Assembly: GCF_900142715.1 (NCBI RefSeq)
Contig: NZ_FRBX01000006.1
Location: 310,001-374,000, forward strand
Origin: Flavobacterium pectinovorum
GTDB taxonomy: Bacteria; Bacteroidota; Bacteroidia; Flavobacteriales; Flavobacteriaceae
DNA length: 64,000 nt
Direction of reading: 5' to 3'
Shown here: in pieces, positions 51,530-59,031 of the stretch
Layout: every line of letters begins with the position of its first letter
Numbering within the stretch: the first letter of the stretch is position 1
Position numbers and translations under genes: made by a program
Notes under the pieces: model-generated
Seen by the model: the letters and a program-made list of their open reading frames with translations, nothing else
The model's database searches: none
What the model was told of the DNA's origin: nothing

Positions 51530-52924
51530 ATGAAAAAAAGCAATCTTTGGTCGTTACGATTGGGGTTTTCCGGTAAGCAAGCCGATAAAATCGAAAAACT
51601 TGGATTAAAAAATTTTCTAAAGAATTCCTATGAATCAAAGTTTGACAAAGAACTTCCTGCTTTTTTAAACGAAGAACCTAAAACACTTGCTGAGCAAAAA
51701 GAATTTAATCAATCTATAAAAATTGCCGATCCGGAAACTAAGAAAAGTATTCTCAGTAAACAAGCAAACTGTCGGGTTGAACAAAAAAAATGGTGGATTG
51801 ATAAAATGCGAACCAGCGAGTTCCCGCTTCGGGAAAGTATGGTTTGTTTCTGGCACAATCATTTCGTAGCAATTTCTCAAAAAGTACACGTCAATTATTG
51901 GATTTATCAATATGATATGATTTTGCGTGAAAATGCTTTTGGCAATTTCAAAGAACTTACGAAACAGGTTCTTAAGTCTAACGCCATGGTGAAATATCTT
52001 GACAACGGGGATAATAAAAAAGGCAAAATCAACGAGAATCTTAGCCGCGAATTATTGGAATTATTTACTATCGGAATTGGAAATTATACCGAAGATGATA
52101 TTAAAAACGGAGCAAAAGCTTTAGCCGGATTAAATGCAGGTGATAATGGCGCAGTTTATGGAAAACTAGAAGAAGACAATACTAATAAAACCTATTTCGG
52201 GAAAACCGGAAATTGGAAAGCAGATGATTTAGTAGATATTATTTTTGAACAGAAAAGTATTCCGTATTTAATTACAAGAAAAATTCTGAAATGGTTTATA
52301 TATGATAATCCGCCAGAAGATTTAGTGGTTCATTATGGAGATTATTTTAGAAAAGTAGATTTTGAAATCGAATCTTTGTTAACCAAAATTTTTACGGAAG
52401 AATATAAGAAAGACACGGCCGGAATTAAAATCAAAAATCCGTTAGTTTATATTTTGCAATTAGCAGATGAATTGCAAATTGCGAACGTTGATTATATAAT
52501 GATTACCGATTTCTTGAAACAGCAAGGAATGGATTTGTATAATCAGAAGAGTGTAAAAGGCTGGGATGGCGGAAATTTATGGCTGACACCACAGATTTAT
52601 TTGCAAAGAAATAATATTTCAAATTCGCTTTGCAGTGGTATGAGTCTTACGAAAAAAACAATAAAACCAATTAAAGAAGGCGATATGCCAAGATCTGATT
52701 ATGAAAAATTTGAAGTAAAAATAGATTTTAATACTAATGGAAATAATAAAACCATTATAGCCGAATTAACTGACAGATTAATATTCCAGGTAAACGATTC
52801 GATGCAGAAAGATATGGAGAGTCTGTTGAAATATGATTTTGATCCAAAAGAGGAACATGCCAATTTTGCTGTTATTCGATTGTTTAATTACATTACCAAG
52901 TTGCCAGAATATCAATTGATTTAA
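51530..52924 (+). CDS. DUF1800 family protein
   Basis: A 464-residue protein of the DUF1800 family. Marks are the N-terminal LWSLRLGFSGKQADKIEKLGLKNFL, WWIDKMRTSEFPLRESMVCFWHNHFVAISQKV and SRELLELFTIGIGNYTEDDIKNGAKALAG, then YFGKTGNWKADDLVDII and a C-terminal region with VKGWDGGNLWLTPQIYLQRNN. There is no clear signal peptide. The DUF1501 gene follows 11 bp later, and the two families are often paired. Their biochemical role is unknown; exported or surface-related functions have been suggested for such pairs. Confidence 0.88.
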   Translation: MKKSNLWSLRLGFSGKQADKIEKLGLKNFLKNSYESKFDKELPAFLNEEPKTLAEQKEFNQSIKIADPETKKSILSKQANCRVEQKKWWIDKMRTSEFPLRESMVCFWHNHFVAISQKVHVNYWIYQYDMILRENAFGNFKELTKQVLKSNAMVKYLDNGDNKKGKINENLSRELLELFTIGIGNYTEDDIKNGAKALAGLNAGDNGAVYGKLEEDNTNKTYFGKTGNWKADDLVDIIFEQKSIPYLITRKILKWFIYDNPPEDLVVHYGDYFRKVDFEIESLLTKIFTEEYKKDTAGIKIKNPLVYILQLADELQIANVDYIMITDFLKQQGMDLYNQKSVKGWDGGNLWLTPQIYLQRNNISNSLCSGMSLTKKTIKPIKEGDMPRSDYEKFEVKIDFNTNGNNKTIIAELTDRLIFQVNDSMQKDMESLLKYDFDPKEEHANFAVIRLFNYITKLPEYQLI

Positions 52925-52935
52925 AACATAGCGTT

Positions 52936-54108
52936 ATGAACAGAAGAGATTTTTTAACACTGACAGGGACATTTACCGGAGGACTGCTAGTACTTCCTGA
53001 ATTTCTACACGCTTTTGGTTCGCAAAACAATTTGGTTGTGGGAGAGCAGTGTATTGTTTTTGTACAGCTGAATGGCGGAAATGACGGACTCAATACTTTT
53101 ATTCCTTATGACAATCCGCTGTATTATGAATTAAGGACTAAAATTGCTTTAAAAAAAGACGTAGTTATTGGTCAAAATAACGGAATGGCGTTTCATCCTT
53201 CATTAAAAGATTTTGCTCAAATGCAGCAAAACGGAGATTTAACTGTAATCCAAAATGTAGGATATCCAGAACCTATTCGGTCTCATTTTAGAAGCCAGGA
53301 AATTTGGCAAACGGCAGTAGATTCTAATAAATATAATAATGAAGGCTGGCTAGGACGTTATTTGGATTTGCAATGTCATGATCTTGGTCATCAGCCAACA
53401 GCGGGAATAAATTTGGATTCGATAGATAATCTGGCATTGAAAGGCGCTGAACCAAATTCAATAACATTAAAAGATCCGGATCGATTTAAGATAAAATCAG
53501 GTAATGATGAAAATGTAAAATTATCAAACAATCCGCAATTGGATTTCGTTAGAAAAGTTGCTAATTCGGTTACCGAAGGTTCAGAAAAAATTCAGAAAGC
53601 ATTAACTAATTCTAAATCAGAAATAAGTTATCCAAAAACCGAATTATCTAAAAACTTAGAATGGATTTCCCGATTGATAAAAGGAAATCTAAATTCAAAA
53701 GTCTACTATACTTCCCTTAACGGTTTCGATACACATGATAACCAGCTGATTCTTCATAAAATAAAATTAACCGAATTAAATGATGCACTATTTAGTTTTT
53801 ATCAGGATTTAAAACAGGCTCAATTGCTTCAAAATGTAACGATTGTCGTATTTTCAGAATTTGGAAGACGTGTAAAAGACAACGGAAACGGAACGGACCA
53901 TGGAACCGCAGCGCCAATGTTTATCATTGGAGGAAATAATAAAGGAACAATTTTAGGGAAAAATCCAAATTTGGCAGATTTAGATAGTGGTGATTTAAAA
54001 TATGAAATTGATTTCAGAAGTGTTTATGCTTCTTTATTAAAGGAAAAAATGAATTTTGATTATTCTAAAATAGGGATTAAGAATATGCCGGTTTCCGGGT
54101 TGTTTTAG
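52936..54108 (+). CDS. DUF1501 family protein with Tat-type signal
   Basis: A 390-residue protein starting MNRRDFLTLTGTFTGGLLVLP, a twin-arginine signal. Sulfatase-like DUF1501 motifs follow: FVQLNGGNDGLNTFIPYDNPLYYELR, MAFHPSLKDFAQMQQNGDLTVIQNVGYPEPIRSHFRSQEIWQTA, and FSEFGRRVKDNGNGTDHGTAAPMFIIGG. The fold is that of the alkaline phosphatase superfamily, though a catalytic nucleophile cannot be assigned with confidence. It pairs with the DUF1800 gene and likely acts outside the cytoplasm in folded form. Confidence 0.9.
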   Translation: MNRRDFLTLTGTFTGGLLVLPEFLHAFGSQNNLVVGEQCIVFVQLNGGNDGLNTFIPYDNPLYYELRTKIALKKDVVIGQNNGMAFHPSLKDFAQMQQNGDLTVIQNVGYPEPIRSHFRSQEIWQTAVDSNKYNNEGWLGRYLDLQCHDLGHQPTAGINLDSIDNLALKGAEPNSITLKDPDRFKIKSGNDENVKLSNNPQLDFVRKVANSVTEGSEKIQKALTNSKSEISYPKTELSKNLEWISRLIKGNLNSKVYYTSLNGFDTHDNQLILHKIKLTELNDALFSFYQDLKQAQLLQNVTIVVFSEFGRRVKDNGNGTDHGTAAPMFIIGGNNKGTILGKNPNLADLDSGDLKYEIDFRSVYASLLKEKMNFDYSKIGIKNMPVSGLF

Positions 54109-54120
54109 GATTCAAAAATA

Positions 54121-54207
54121 GCCACAAATTCACGAATTTTTGATTTGTAATTTGGGGAATTTAATTTTACAACGCAATTATTTTGTACTAATTCGTGAAT
54201 TCGTGGC
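54121..54207. repeat. Inverted repeat of the ACGAATT family after the DUF1501 gene
   Basis: GCCACAAATTCACGAATT (54121-54138) and AATTCGTGAATTCGTGGC (54190-54207) pair at 17 of 18 positions around a 51-bp loop. Confidence 0.8.
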
Positions 54208-54351
54208 GGATAAATCTTAGCATCTTAGTAACGAAGATCTTAGAAACCTCTTTTTTAAAACTACATTTAAGCTGCTTTTTTTACATTATCATACAAAACT
54301 TGATAAATTTGTTAAGAAATCCTCTTTTGTTTCATAAAATGCAATATTTTT

Positions 54352-54382
54352 TTTGGTGCAGTGAAAATAATTTATACATTCG
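54352..54382 (+). promoter_or_regulatory. Promoter of the Phe/Tyr biosynthesis operon
   Basis: TTTG (54352-54355) and TACATTCG (54375-54382, one mismatch from TAnnTTTG) are 19 bp apart. The predicted start near 54388 lies about 24 bases before the leader-peptide ATG. Confidence 0.65.
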
Positions 54383-54411
54383 CAGAGAATTTATTGAAAA
54401 ACACAAACAAA

Positions 54412-54492
54412 ATGTCTAATAACCGTTTTTATTTTAGCAACTCTTTTTATTTCTTCTTTAGTAGAAGTGAGGATTGTGCTATGGTTATTTGA
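54412..54492 (+). CDS. Phe/Tyr-rich attenuator leader peptide
   Basis: A 26-codon frame runs from ATG at 54412 to TGA at 54490-54492. Phe occupies residues 6, 8, 12, 14, 15 and 16 and Tyr residues 7 and 13, so eight of the eleven codons 6-16 are aromatic. This is the classic make-up of pheA-type leader peptides. A promoter lies upstream, and a terminator and pheA lie downstream. Ribosomes short of charged tRNA-Phe or tRNA-Tyr would stall at 54427-54459, just before the antiterminator strand at 54470-54477. The peptide itself needs no function. The assignment rests on composition, position and RNA pairing rather than on homology. Confidence 0.8.
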   Translation: MSNNRFYFSNSFYFFFSRSEDCAMVI

Positions 54493-54552
54493 AAAATATA
54501 AAATACAAATAAAACTAATATACAATCCTGATGCAAATCAGGATTTTTTTTT
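54470..54552 (+). promoter_or_regulatory. Transcription attenuator of the Phe/Tyr operon (antiterminator and terminator)
   Basis: Terminator: AATCCTGAT (54524-54532) and ATCAGGATT (54537-54545) form a perfect 9-bp stem with loop GCAA, followed by T to 54552. Antiterminator: AGGATTGT (54470-54477, inside the leader ORF) is complementary over 8 bp to ACAATCCT (54522-54529), which includes the left terminator arm. The two pairings exclude each other. A ribosome at the leader stop codon would cover 54470-54477 and allow termination; a ribosome stalled on the Phe/Tyr codons would leave it free and prevent termination. Confidence 0.8.
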
Positions 54553-54558
54553 GAATAT

Positions 54559-55395
54559 ATGACAACTAAAATTGCAATACAAGGTATAAAAGGTTCTTTT
54601 CATCATCAGGTTGTGAAGGAGTATTTCTCTGAAAATGTGGCTATTGATGAATGTTTGTCTTTTGAAGAATTAGTTGACAGCCTGCTTTCAGGAAAATCTG
54701 ATCAGGCAGTGATGGCAATTGAAAATTCGATCGCAGGGCCAATTATTCCGAATTATGCTTTGATTGACAAGAATAATTTACACATTATTGGCGAGCATTA
54801 TTTAAGCATTCATCAAAATTTAATGACTTTAAAAGGTCAGAAAATAGAAGATATAAAAGAAGTTCATTCTCATCCAATGGCACTTTTGCAATGCATGGAT
54901 TTCCTGAAACAATATCCAAATATCAAATTGGTTGAAGATAAAGATACAGCTGAAACAGCAAGAAGAATTCAGGAAAAACAATTAACAGGAATTGCAGCTA
55001 TAGGGAGTAAAGTAGCTTCTGAAATGTATGATTTGGAAATCATCGCGCCGGAAATTCAAACGATCAAAAACAATATGACTCGTTTTGTGATTATCAAAAA
55101 GCAGAATTCATTTTTGCCGGAAAGCGAAATTAACAGAGCTTCAATTAAATTTGAATTAGATCACAAAAGAGGAAGCCTTGCAGCGGTTTTGAATGTAATG
55201 AGCGATTGCAAATTGAATTTAACGAAAATTCAGTCACTTCCAAAAATTGAAACTCCCTGGAAATATTCGTTTTTCGTAGATGTAACATTTGAGAAATATG
55301 AAGATTTTGCAAAAGCCAAATCATTATTAAATATAATGGCAGAATATTTAAAGGTTTTGGGAGAATATAAAAACACTAAACCTTTTATAGGTTAG
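54559..55395 (+). CDS. pheA: Prephenate dehydratase
   Basis: A 278-residue monofunctional prephenate dehydratase that makes phenylpyruvate for Phe synthesis. The catalytic domain shows IAIQGIKGSFHHQVVKEYF, AVMAIENSIAGPIIPNY, EVHSHPMALLQC, and the TRF segment in NNMTRFVIIKKQ. A C-terminal ACT domain (about 195-275: KFELDHKRGSLAAVLNVMSDCKLNLTKIQSLPKIETPWKYSFFVDV) gives feedback control by Phe. No chorismate mutase is fused here, because that activity is on the last gene of the operon. It is the first gene behind the attenuator. Confidence 0.95.
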   Translation: MTTKIAIQGIKGSFHHQVVKEYFSENVAIDECLSFEELVDSLLSGKSDQAVMAIENSIAGPIIPNYALIDKNNLHIIGEHYLSIHQNLMTLKGQKIEDIKEVHSHPMALLQCMDFLKQYPNIKLVEDKDTAETARRIQEKQLTGIAAIGSKVASEMYDLEIIAPEIQTIKNNMTRFVIIKKQNSFLPESEINRASIKFELDHKRGSLAAVLNVMSDCKLNLTKIQSLPKIETPWKYSFFVDVTFEKYEDFAKAKSLLNIMAEYLKVLGEYKNTKPFIG

Positions 55396-55464
55396 AAGTT
55401 ATTAGTTAAAAGTTATTAGTTAAAGAGCCTAAAGCTTACAGCTTAAAGCGTAAAGCAAAAAAAA

Positions 55465-56610
55465 ATGATTACAACAGCAAAAAGATTAGATACAGTTGAA
55501 GAATACTACTTCTCATCAAAATTGAGAGAAGTTCGACAACTGCAGTCTGAAGGAAAATCTATCATCAATATGGGAATCGGAAGCCCTGATTTGAGTCCGT
55601 CGAAAGCAGTAATTGAAGCGGTTGCCGCAGCAATTCAAGATGAGAATGGGCATGGTTATCAGAGCTATCAGGGATTACCGGAATTGAGAAAAGGAATGGC
55701 AGATTTTTATCAGAATCAATTTGGTGTTGAATTAAATCCCAATAATGAGATTTTGCCTTTGATGGGTTCGAAAGAAGGAATCATGCATATTTCGTTAGCA
55801 TTTTTAAATGAAGGCGATCATGTTTTAATTCCAAATCCGGGTTATCCAACGTATACTTCGGTAACTAATTTGGTAGGAGCTGTTCCTGTTTATTATGATT
55901 TGAAAGAAGCGAATGCGTGGGAACCGGATTTTGAAGCTTTGGAAAAATTAGATCTTTCGAAAGTAAAAATTATGTGGCTGGGATATCCGCACATGCCAAC
56001 AGGAGCGAGAGGAAGTTTAGCGTTATTTGAAAAATTGGTTGCTTTTGCTAAAAAACACAACATATTATTGGTTAATGATAATCCGTATAGTTTTGTTTTG
56101 AATGATAATCCGATGAGTTTATTGCAAATTGAAGGAGCGAAAGATGTGGCTCTGGAATTAAATTCATTAAGCAAAACATTCAACATGGCAGGCTGGAGAG
56201 TGGGTATGGTTTTAGGGAATCCTGAAATTATCGACGCAGTCTTAAAAGTAAAAAGCAATATGGACAGCGGAATGTATTACGGAATTCAGAAAGGAGCTAT
56301 TGCAGCTTTAAATTGTGATAAATCCTGGTTCGAAGATCAAAACAAAATTTACAGACGCCGCAGAGAATTAACAGAAAAACTAGCAGAAAAATTAGGTTGC
56401 AAAGTTTATAAAGAAGGAGTTGGGCTTTTTGTTTGGGCAAAATTGCCGGAAGGAATCGAATCAGCAGAAAAGTTCATTGACGAGATATTATACGAGAAAC
56501 ATATTTTCATAACACCGGGAACGATCTTCGGAAGCAATGGTGAAGGATATATTAGATTCTCATTGTGTGTAAAAGAGGAAAAAGTACAAGAAGCGATAGA
56601 TAGATTTTAA
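55465..56610 (+). CDS. Class I/II aminotransferase of the aromatic operon
   Basis: A 381-residue PLP enzyme of fold type I. Motifs are INMGIGSPDLSPS, GYQSYQGLPELRKGMADFY, LIPNPGYPTYTSV and NDNPYSFVL. The PLP lysine is in LNSLSKTFNMAGWRVGMVLG, and the C-terminal Arg is in GEGYIRFSL. Position between pheA and tyrA indicates transamination of phenylpyruvate and 4-hydroxyphenylpyruvate (or prephenate) as its role. The sequence does not decide between these substrates. The 69-bp gap from pheA contains a direct repeat of AAGTTATTAGTT and TAAAGC words. Confidence 0.9.
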   Translation: MITTAKRLDTVEEYYFSSKLREVRQLQSEGKSIINMGIGSPDLSPSKAVIEAVAAAIQDENGHGYQSYQGLPELRKGMADFYQNQFGVELNPNNEILPLMGSKEGIMHISLAFLNEGDHVLIPNPGYPTYTSVTNLVGAVPVYYDLKEANAWEPDFEALEKLDLSKVKIMWLGYPHMPTGARGSLALFEKLVAFAKKHNILLVNDNPYSFVLNDNPMSLLQIEGAKDVALELNSLSKTFNMAGWRVGMVLGNPEIIDAVLKVKSNMDSGMYYGIQKGAIAALNCDKSWFEDQNKIYRRRRELTEKLAEKLGCKVYKEGVGLFVWAKLPEGIESAEKFIDEILYEKHIFITPGTIFGSNGEGYIRFSLCVKEEKVQEAIDRF

Positions 56611-56759
56611 GTATTAAGATTTTAGAAGCAAGAAGCAAGATTTTTTGACATAGTTTGTCAGGCTGAGCGATCCCGAGGCTTCGGGAGAAGCCCATCGCAG
56701 TTGGAATTTGGAATTTTAAAAATTGAAGTTTGAAACCTTTGCTTCAAATAAAAATAATT
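56611..56759. repeat. Fragments of two repeat families inside the aro operon
   Basis: Between the aminotransferase and tyrA genes are TTTGTCAGGCTGAGCGA, a small stem CCCGA-GGCT-TCGGG (56673-56686), and TTGGAATTTGGAATTTT (56701-56717). They look like single arms of otherwise palindromic elements. No strong terminator forms, so read-through to tyrA is expected. Confidence 0.55.
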
Positions 56760-57620
56760 ATGAAAGTATACGTAATAGGAATAGGGCTAATTGGCGGTTC
56801 GATGGTGCTGGACATCAAAGAAAAACATCCAAACGCAACTATTTTTGGAATAGATAATAACGAAAAACATTTACAGGAAGCAATTGATTTGGGTGTTATC
56901 GAGAAAGCAGGAAGTTTTGAAGATTTGGCTGAAGCCGATTTTGTAATTGTTTCAGTTCCTGTTGATGTCGCGCTGACGGTTTTACCTAAAGTACTGGATT
57001 TGGTTGGAGATAAAACAATTGTTTTTGAAGTGGGATCGACTAAAAAGCCAATTTGTGAAGCAGTAGCAAGTCATCCGAAAAGAAGAAACTTTATAGCAAC
57101 ACATCCTATTGCAGGAACAGAGTTTTCAGGACCTTCGGCGGCAATAAAAGGTTTGTTTCAGGGAAAAACGAATATTATTTGCGAGGTGGAAAAAACCACT
57201 TTTAAATTGCAGGAAAAGGCTTTGAAGCTTTTTGCAGAAATAGGAATGAGAATTCGATATATGGACCCGATTTCGCACGACAAACACATTGCTTACGTTT
57301 CGCATTTGTCGCACATTAGTTCGTTTATGCTCGGAAAAACAGTAATGAACAAAGAAAAAGACGAACAGGATATTTTTGACATGGCGGGAAGTGGATTTGA
57401 AAGTACCGTTCGTTTAGCAAAAAGTTCTCCCGCAATGTGGACACCAATTTTTAAGCAAAACAAAGAACATGTTATTGAAACATTGGAAGAATATATCTCA
57501 AACCTGAGTCGGTTTAGGGATTTGTTAAAAGAAGAAAATTACAATGCCATTTTTGAAGAAATGGAAAGCACGAATAAAATAAAAGAAATACTAAACGGAT
57601 TAACAACAACTAAAAAGTAA
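56760..57620 (+). CDS. tyrA: Prephenate dehydrogenase
   Basis: A 286-residue dehydrogenase for Tyr synthesis. The Rossmann motif is MKVYVIGIGLIGGSMVLDI at the start, followed by IFGIDNNEKHLQEAIDLG, DFVIVSVPVDV and the substrate region FIATHPIAGTEFSGPSAA with the catalytic His. HIAYVSHLSHISSFMLG and GSGFESTVRLAKSSPAMW lie in the helical dimer domain. There is no C-terminal ACT domain, so feedback may depend on the operon attenuator and the other enzymes. The start was set at MKVYVIG, where the Rossmann strand begins. The next gene starts 12 bp after its stop. Confidence 0.93.
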   Translation: MKVYVIGIGLIGGSMVLDIKEKHPNATIFGIDNNEKHLQEAIDLGVIEKAGSFEDLAEADFVIVSVPVDVALTVLPKVLDLVGDKTIVFEVGSTKKPICEAVASHPKRRNFIATHPIAGTEFSGPSAAIKGLFQGKTNIICEVEKTTFKLQEKALKLFAEIGMRIRYMDPISHDKHIAYVSHLSHISSFMLGKTVMNKEKDEQDIFDMAGSGFESTVRLAKSSPAMWTPIFKQNKEHVIETLEEYISNLSRFRDLLKEENYNAIFEEMESTNKIKEILNGLTTTKK

Positions 57621-57632
57621 ATTAGAATTAAG

Positions 57633-58715
57633 ATGGAAAATAAGAAAGAAATGAGAAAGTGGTTAGAAGATTTCAATTTAAATCACCCACTTGTGATAGC
57701 TGGACCATGTAGTGCAGAAACAGAAGATCAAGTATTGAAAATTGCTCACGAATTAAAAGATTCAAAAGTTAGTGTATTCAGAGCAGGAATCTGGAAACCA
57801 AGAACGCGTCCGGGAGGATTTGAAGGTGTTGGAGAAATTGGTTTAAAATGGTTGCAAAAAGCTAAAAAAGAAACGGGTTTATTAATGGGTACTGAAGTTG
57901 CGACTGCAGCACATTGTAAACTTGCTTTAGAACATGATATTGACGTTTTATGGGTTGGTGCTCGTACAACTGCAAACCCTTTTGCTGTTCAGGAAATTGC
58001 TGATACATTGAAAGGAACTGATAAAATCGTTTTGGTTAAAAACCCTGTAAACCCAGATTTAGCTTTATGGTTAGGTGGTGTTGAGCGTTTACACATGGCC
58101 GGAATCGAGAAATTAGGAGTTATTCACAGAGGTTTCTCGACTTACGAAAAAACAAAATACAGAAATATCCCGGAGTGGCAAATTGCTATCGAATTGCAAA
58201 ATAAATTCCCTGATTTACCTTTAATCATCGATCCGTCTCACATTACCGGAGATCGTAAAATGATTTTCGAAGTAACACAAGAGGCTTTAGATTTGAATTA
58301 CGATGGTATGATTATCGAAACGCACTACGATCCGGATAACGCTTGGTCTGATGCTGCTCAACAAGTTACTCCAGACACTTTGAAACAAATCATTAAAGAT
58401 TTGACTATCAGAAAAACGGATGATACTACAGATCAGTACACTCAAAAAATGACAAAATTAAGAGCGAACATCGACGTTCTTGATGCTAACTTATTAGAGT
58501 TGTTAGGTAAACGTATGAAAGTAGCTGACGAAATTGGTCAGGTGAAAAAAGATGCAAACGTTGCGATTCTTCAAAACAATCGTTGGAATGAAATCTTAGG
58601 GAAAATGATTTTAGAAGGTGAGAAAAAAGGTCTTACTGAAGAGTTTGTTTTGAGAATGTTCAAAGCAATTCACCAGGAAAGTATTGGTCACCAGGAAAAA
58701 ATATTCAACGCATAA
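57633..58715 (+). CDS. Bifunctional DAHP synthase / chorismate mutase
   Basis: A 360-residue fusion. Residues about 1-260 are a type I-beta (KDO8P synthase-like) DAHP synthase: PLVIAGPCSAETEDQVLKIA, FRAGIWKPRTRPGGFEGVGEIGLKWL, VLWVGARTTANPFAVQEIA, VIHRGFSTYEKTKYRNIPEWQ and LIIDPSHITGDR. Residues about 270-355 are an AroQ-type chorismate mutase: MTKLRANIDVLDANLLELLGKRMKVADEIGQVKK with NRWNEILGKMI. It thus joins the first shikimate step to the branch towards prephenate, the substrate of PheA and TyrA in the same operon. Allosteric control of the synthase through the mutase domain is known for this fusion type. Confidence 0.94.
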   Translation: MENKKEMRKWLEDFNLNHPLVIAGPCSAETEDQVLKIAHELKDSKVSVFRAGIWKPRTRPGGFEGVGEIGLKWLQKAKKETGLLMGTEVATAAHCKLALEHDIDVLWVGARTTANPFAVQEIADTLKGTDKIVLVKNPVNPDLALWLGGVERLHMAGIEKLGVIHRGFSTYEKTKYRNIPEWQIAIELQNKFPDLPLIIDPSHITGDRKMIFEVTQEALDLNYDGMIIETHYDPDNAWSDAAQQVTPDTLKQIIKDLTIRKTDDTTDQYTQKMTKLRANIDVLDANLLELLGKRMKVADEIGQVKKDANVAILQNNRWNEILGKMILEGEKKGLTEEFVLRMFKAIHQESIGHQEKIFNA

Positions 58716-58816
58716 TATTTTTTTAAACCATATAAGTGATATAAGTTTTTTAAGCTTTTTGTTTTCATTAATTTAAATTTTCTTATATCATAATTAAGAT
58801 TAAATTGTTTTTTAAG

Positions 58817-58852
58817 TCTCCATTTCTTCGAAAGAAGATTTGGAGATTTTTT
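58817..58852 (+). terminator. Terminator of the Phe/Tyr operon
   Basis: TCTCCATTTCTTC and GAAGATTTGGAGA pair at ten of thirteen positions around a tight loop, and TTTTTT follows. It lies about 100 bp past the last stop. Confidence 0.7.
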
Positions 58853-58862
58853 GCTTTTTATT

Positions 58863-58942
58863 ACATAGCCCACGGTTTCAACCGTGGGAACGTATCGATA
58901 ATCATAATCTTTATCGCCAGGATTGAAACCGTGGACTATGTT
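58863..58942. repeat. TTTCAA-centred repeat pair upstream of rsgA
   Basis: ACATAGCCCACGGTTTCAAC (from 58863) pairs with the segment ending 58942 (GATTGAAACCGTGGACTATG) apart from about two differences. The left arm contains its own dyad CCCACGGTT-TC-AACCGTGGG. It is a sister of 51308-51389 with a different loop. Confidence 0.85.
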
Positions 58943-58956
58943 TAAAATTATTCATT

Positions 58957-58964
58957 TATCTTTG
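58957..58964 (+). promoter_or_regulatory. -7 element of rsgA
   Basis: TATCTTTG fits TAnnTTTG and is followed by CAG. The -33 region overlaps the end of the repeat at 58942 and is not canonical. Confidence 0.5.
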
Positions 58965-59031
58965 CAGAGATTTAGGTTTTCAATCTGAAATCTAATCCCG
59001 AAGTTTCGGGACAACAATCTAAAATTAAAGA

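Larger units (their letters stand above)
54109..54558 (+). other. Intergenic region: ACGAATT repeat, then promoter and attenuator of the Phe/Tyr operon
   Basis: This 450-bp gap first holds an inverted repeat (54121-54207), then an AT-rich spacer. The operon promoter (54352-54382), a leader peptide gene (54412-54492) and a terminator hairpin (54524-54552) follow, ending directly before pheA. Confidence 0.75.
58716..59031. other. Intergenic region with terminator, repeat and rsgA promoter
   Basis: This 316-bp gap contains a broken repeat arm at about 58725, the aro-operon terminator (58817-58852), a TTTCAA-family repeat (58863-58942), a -7 element (58957-58964) and a small stem TCCCGAA-GT-TTCGGGA at 58996-59011 close to the rsgA start. 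No gene is seen. Confidence 0.65.
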
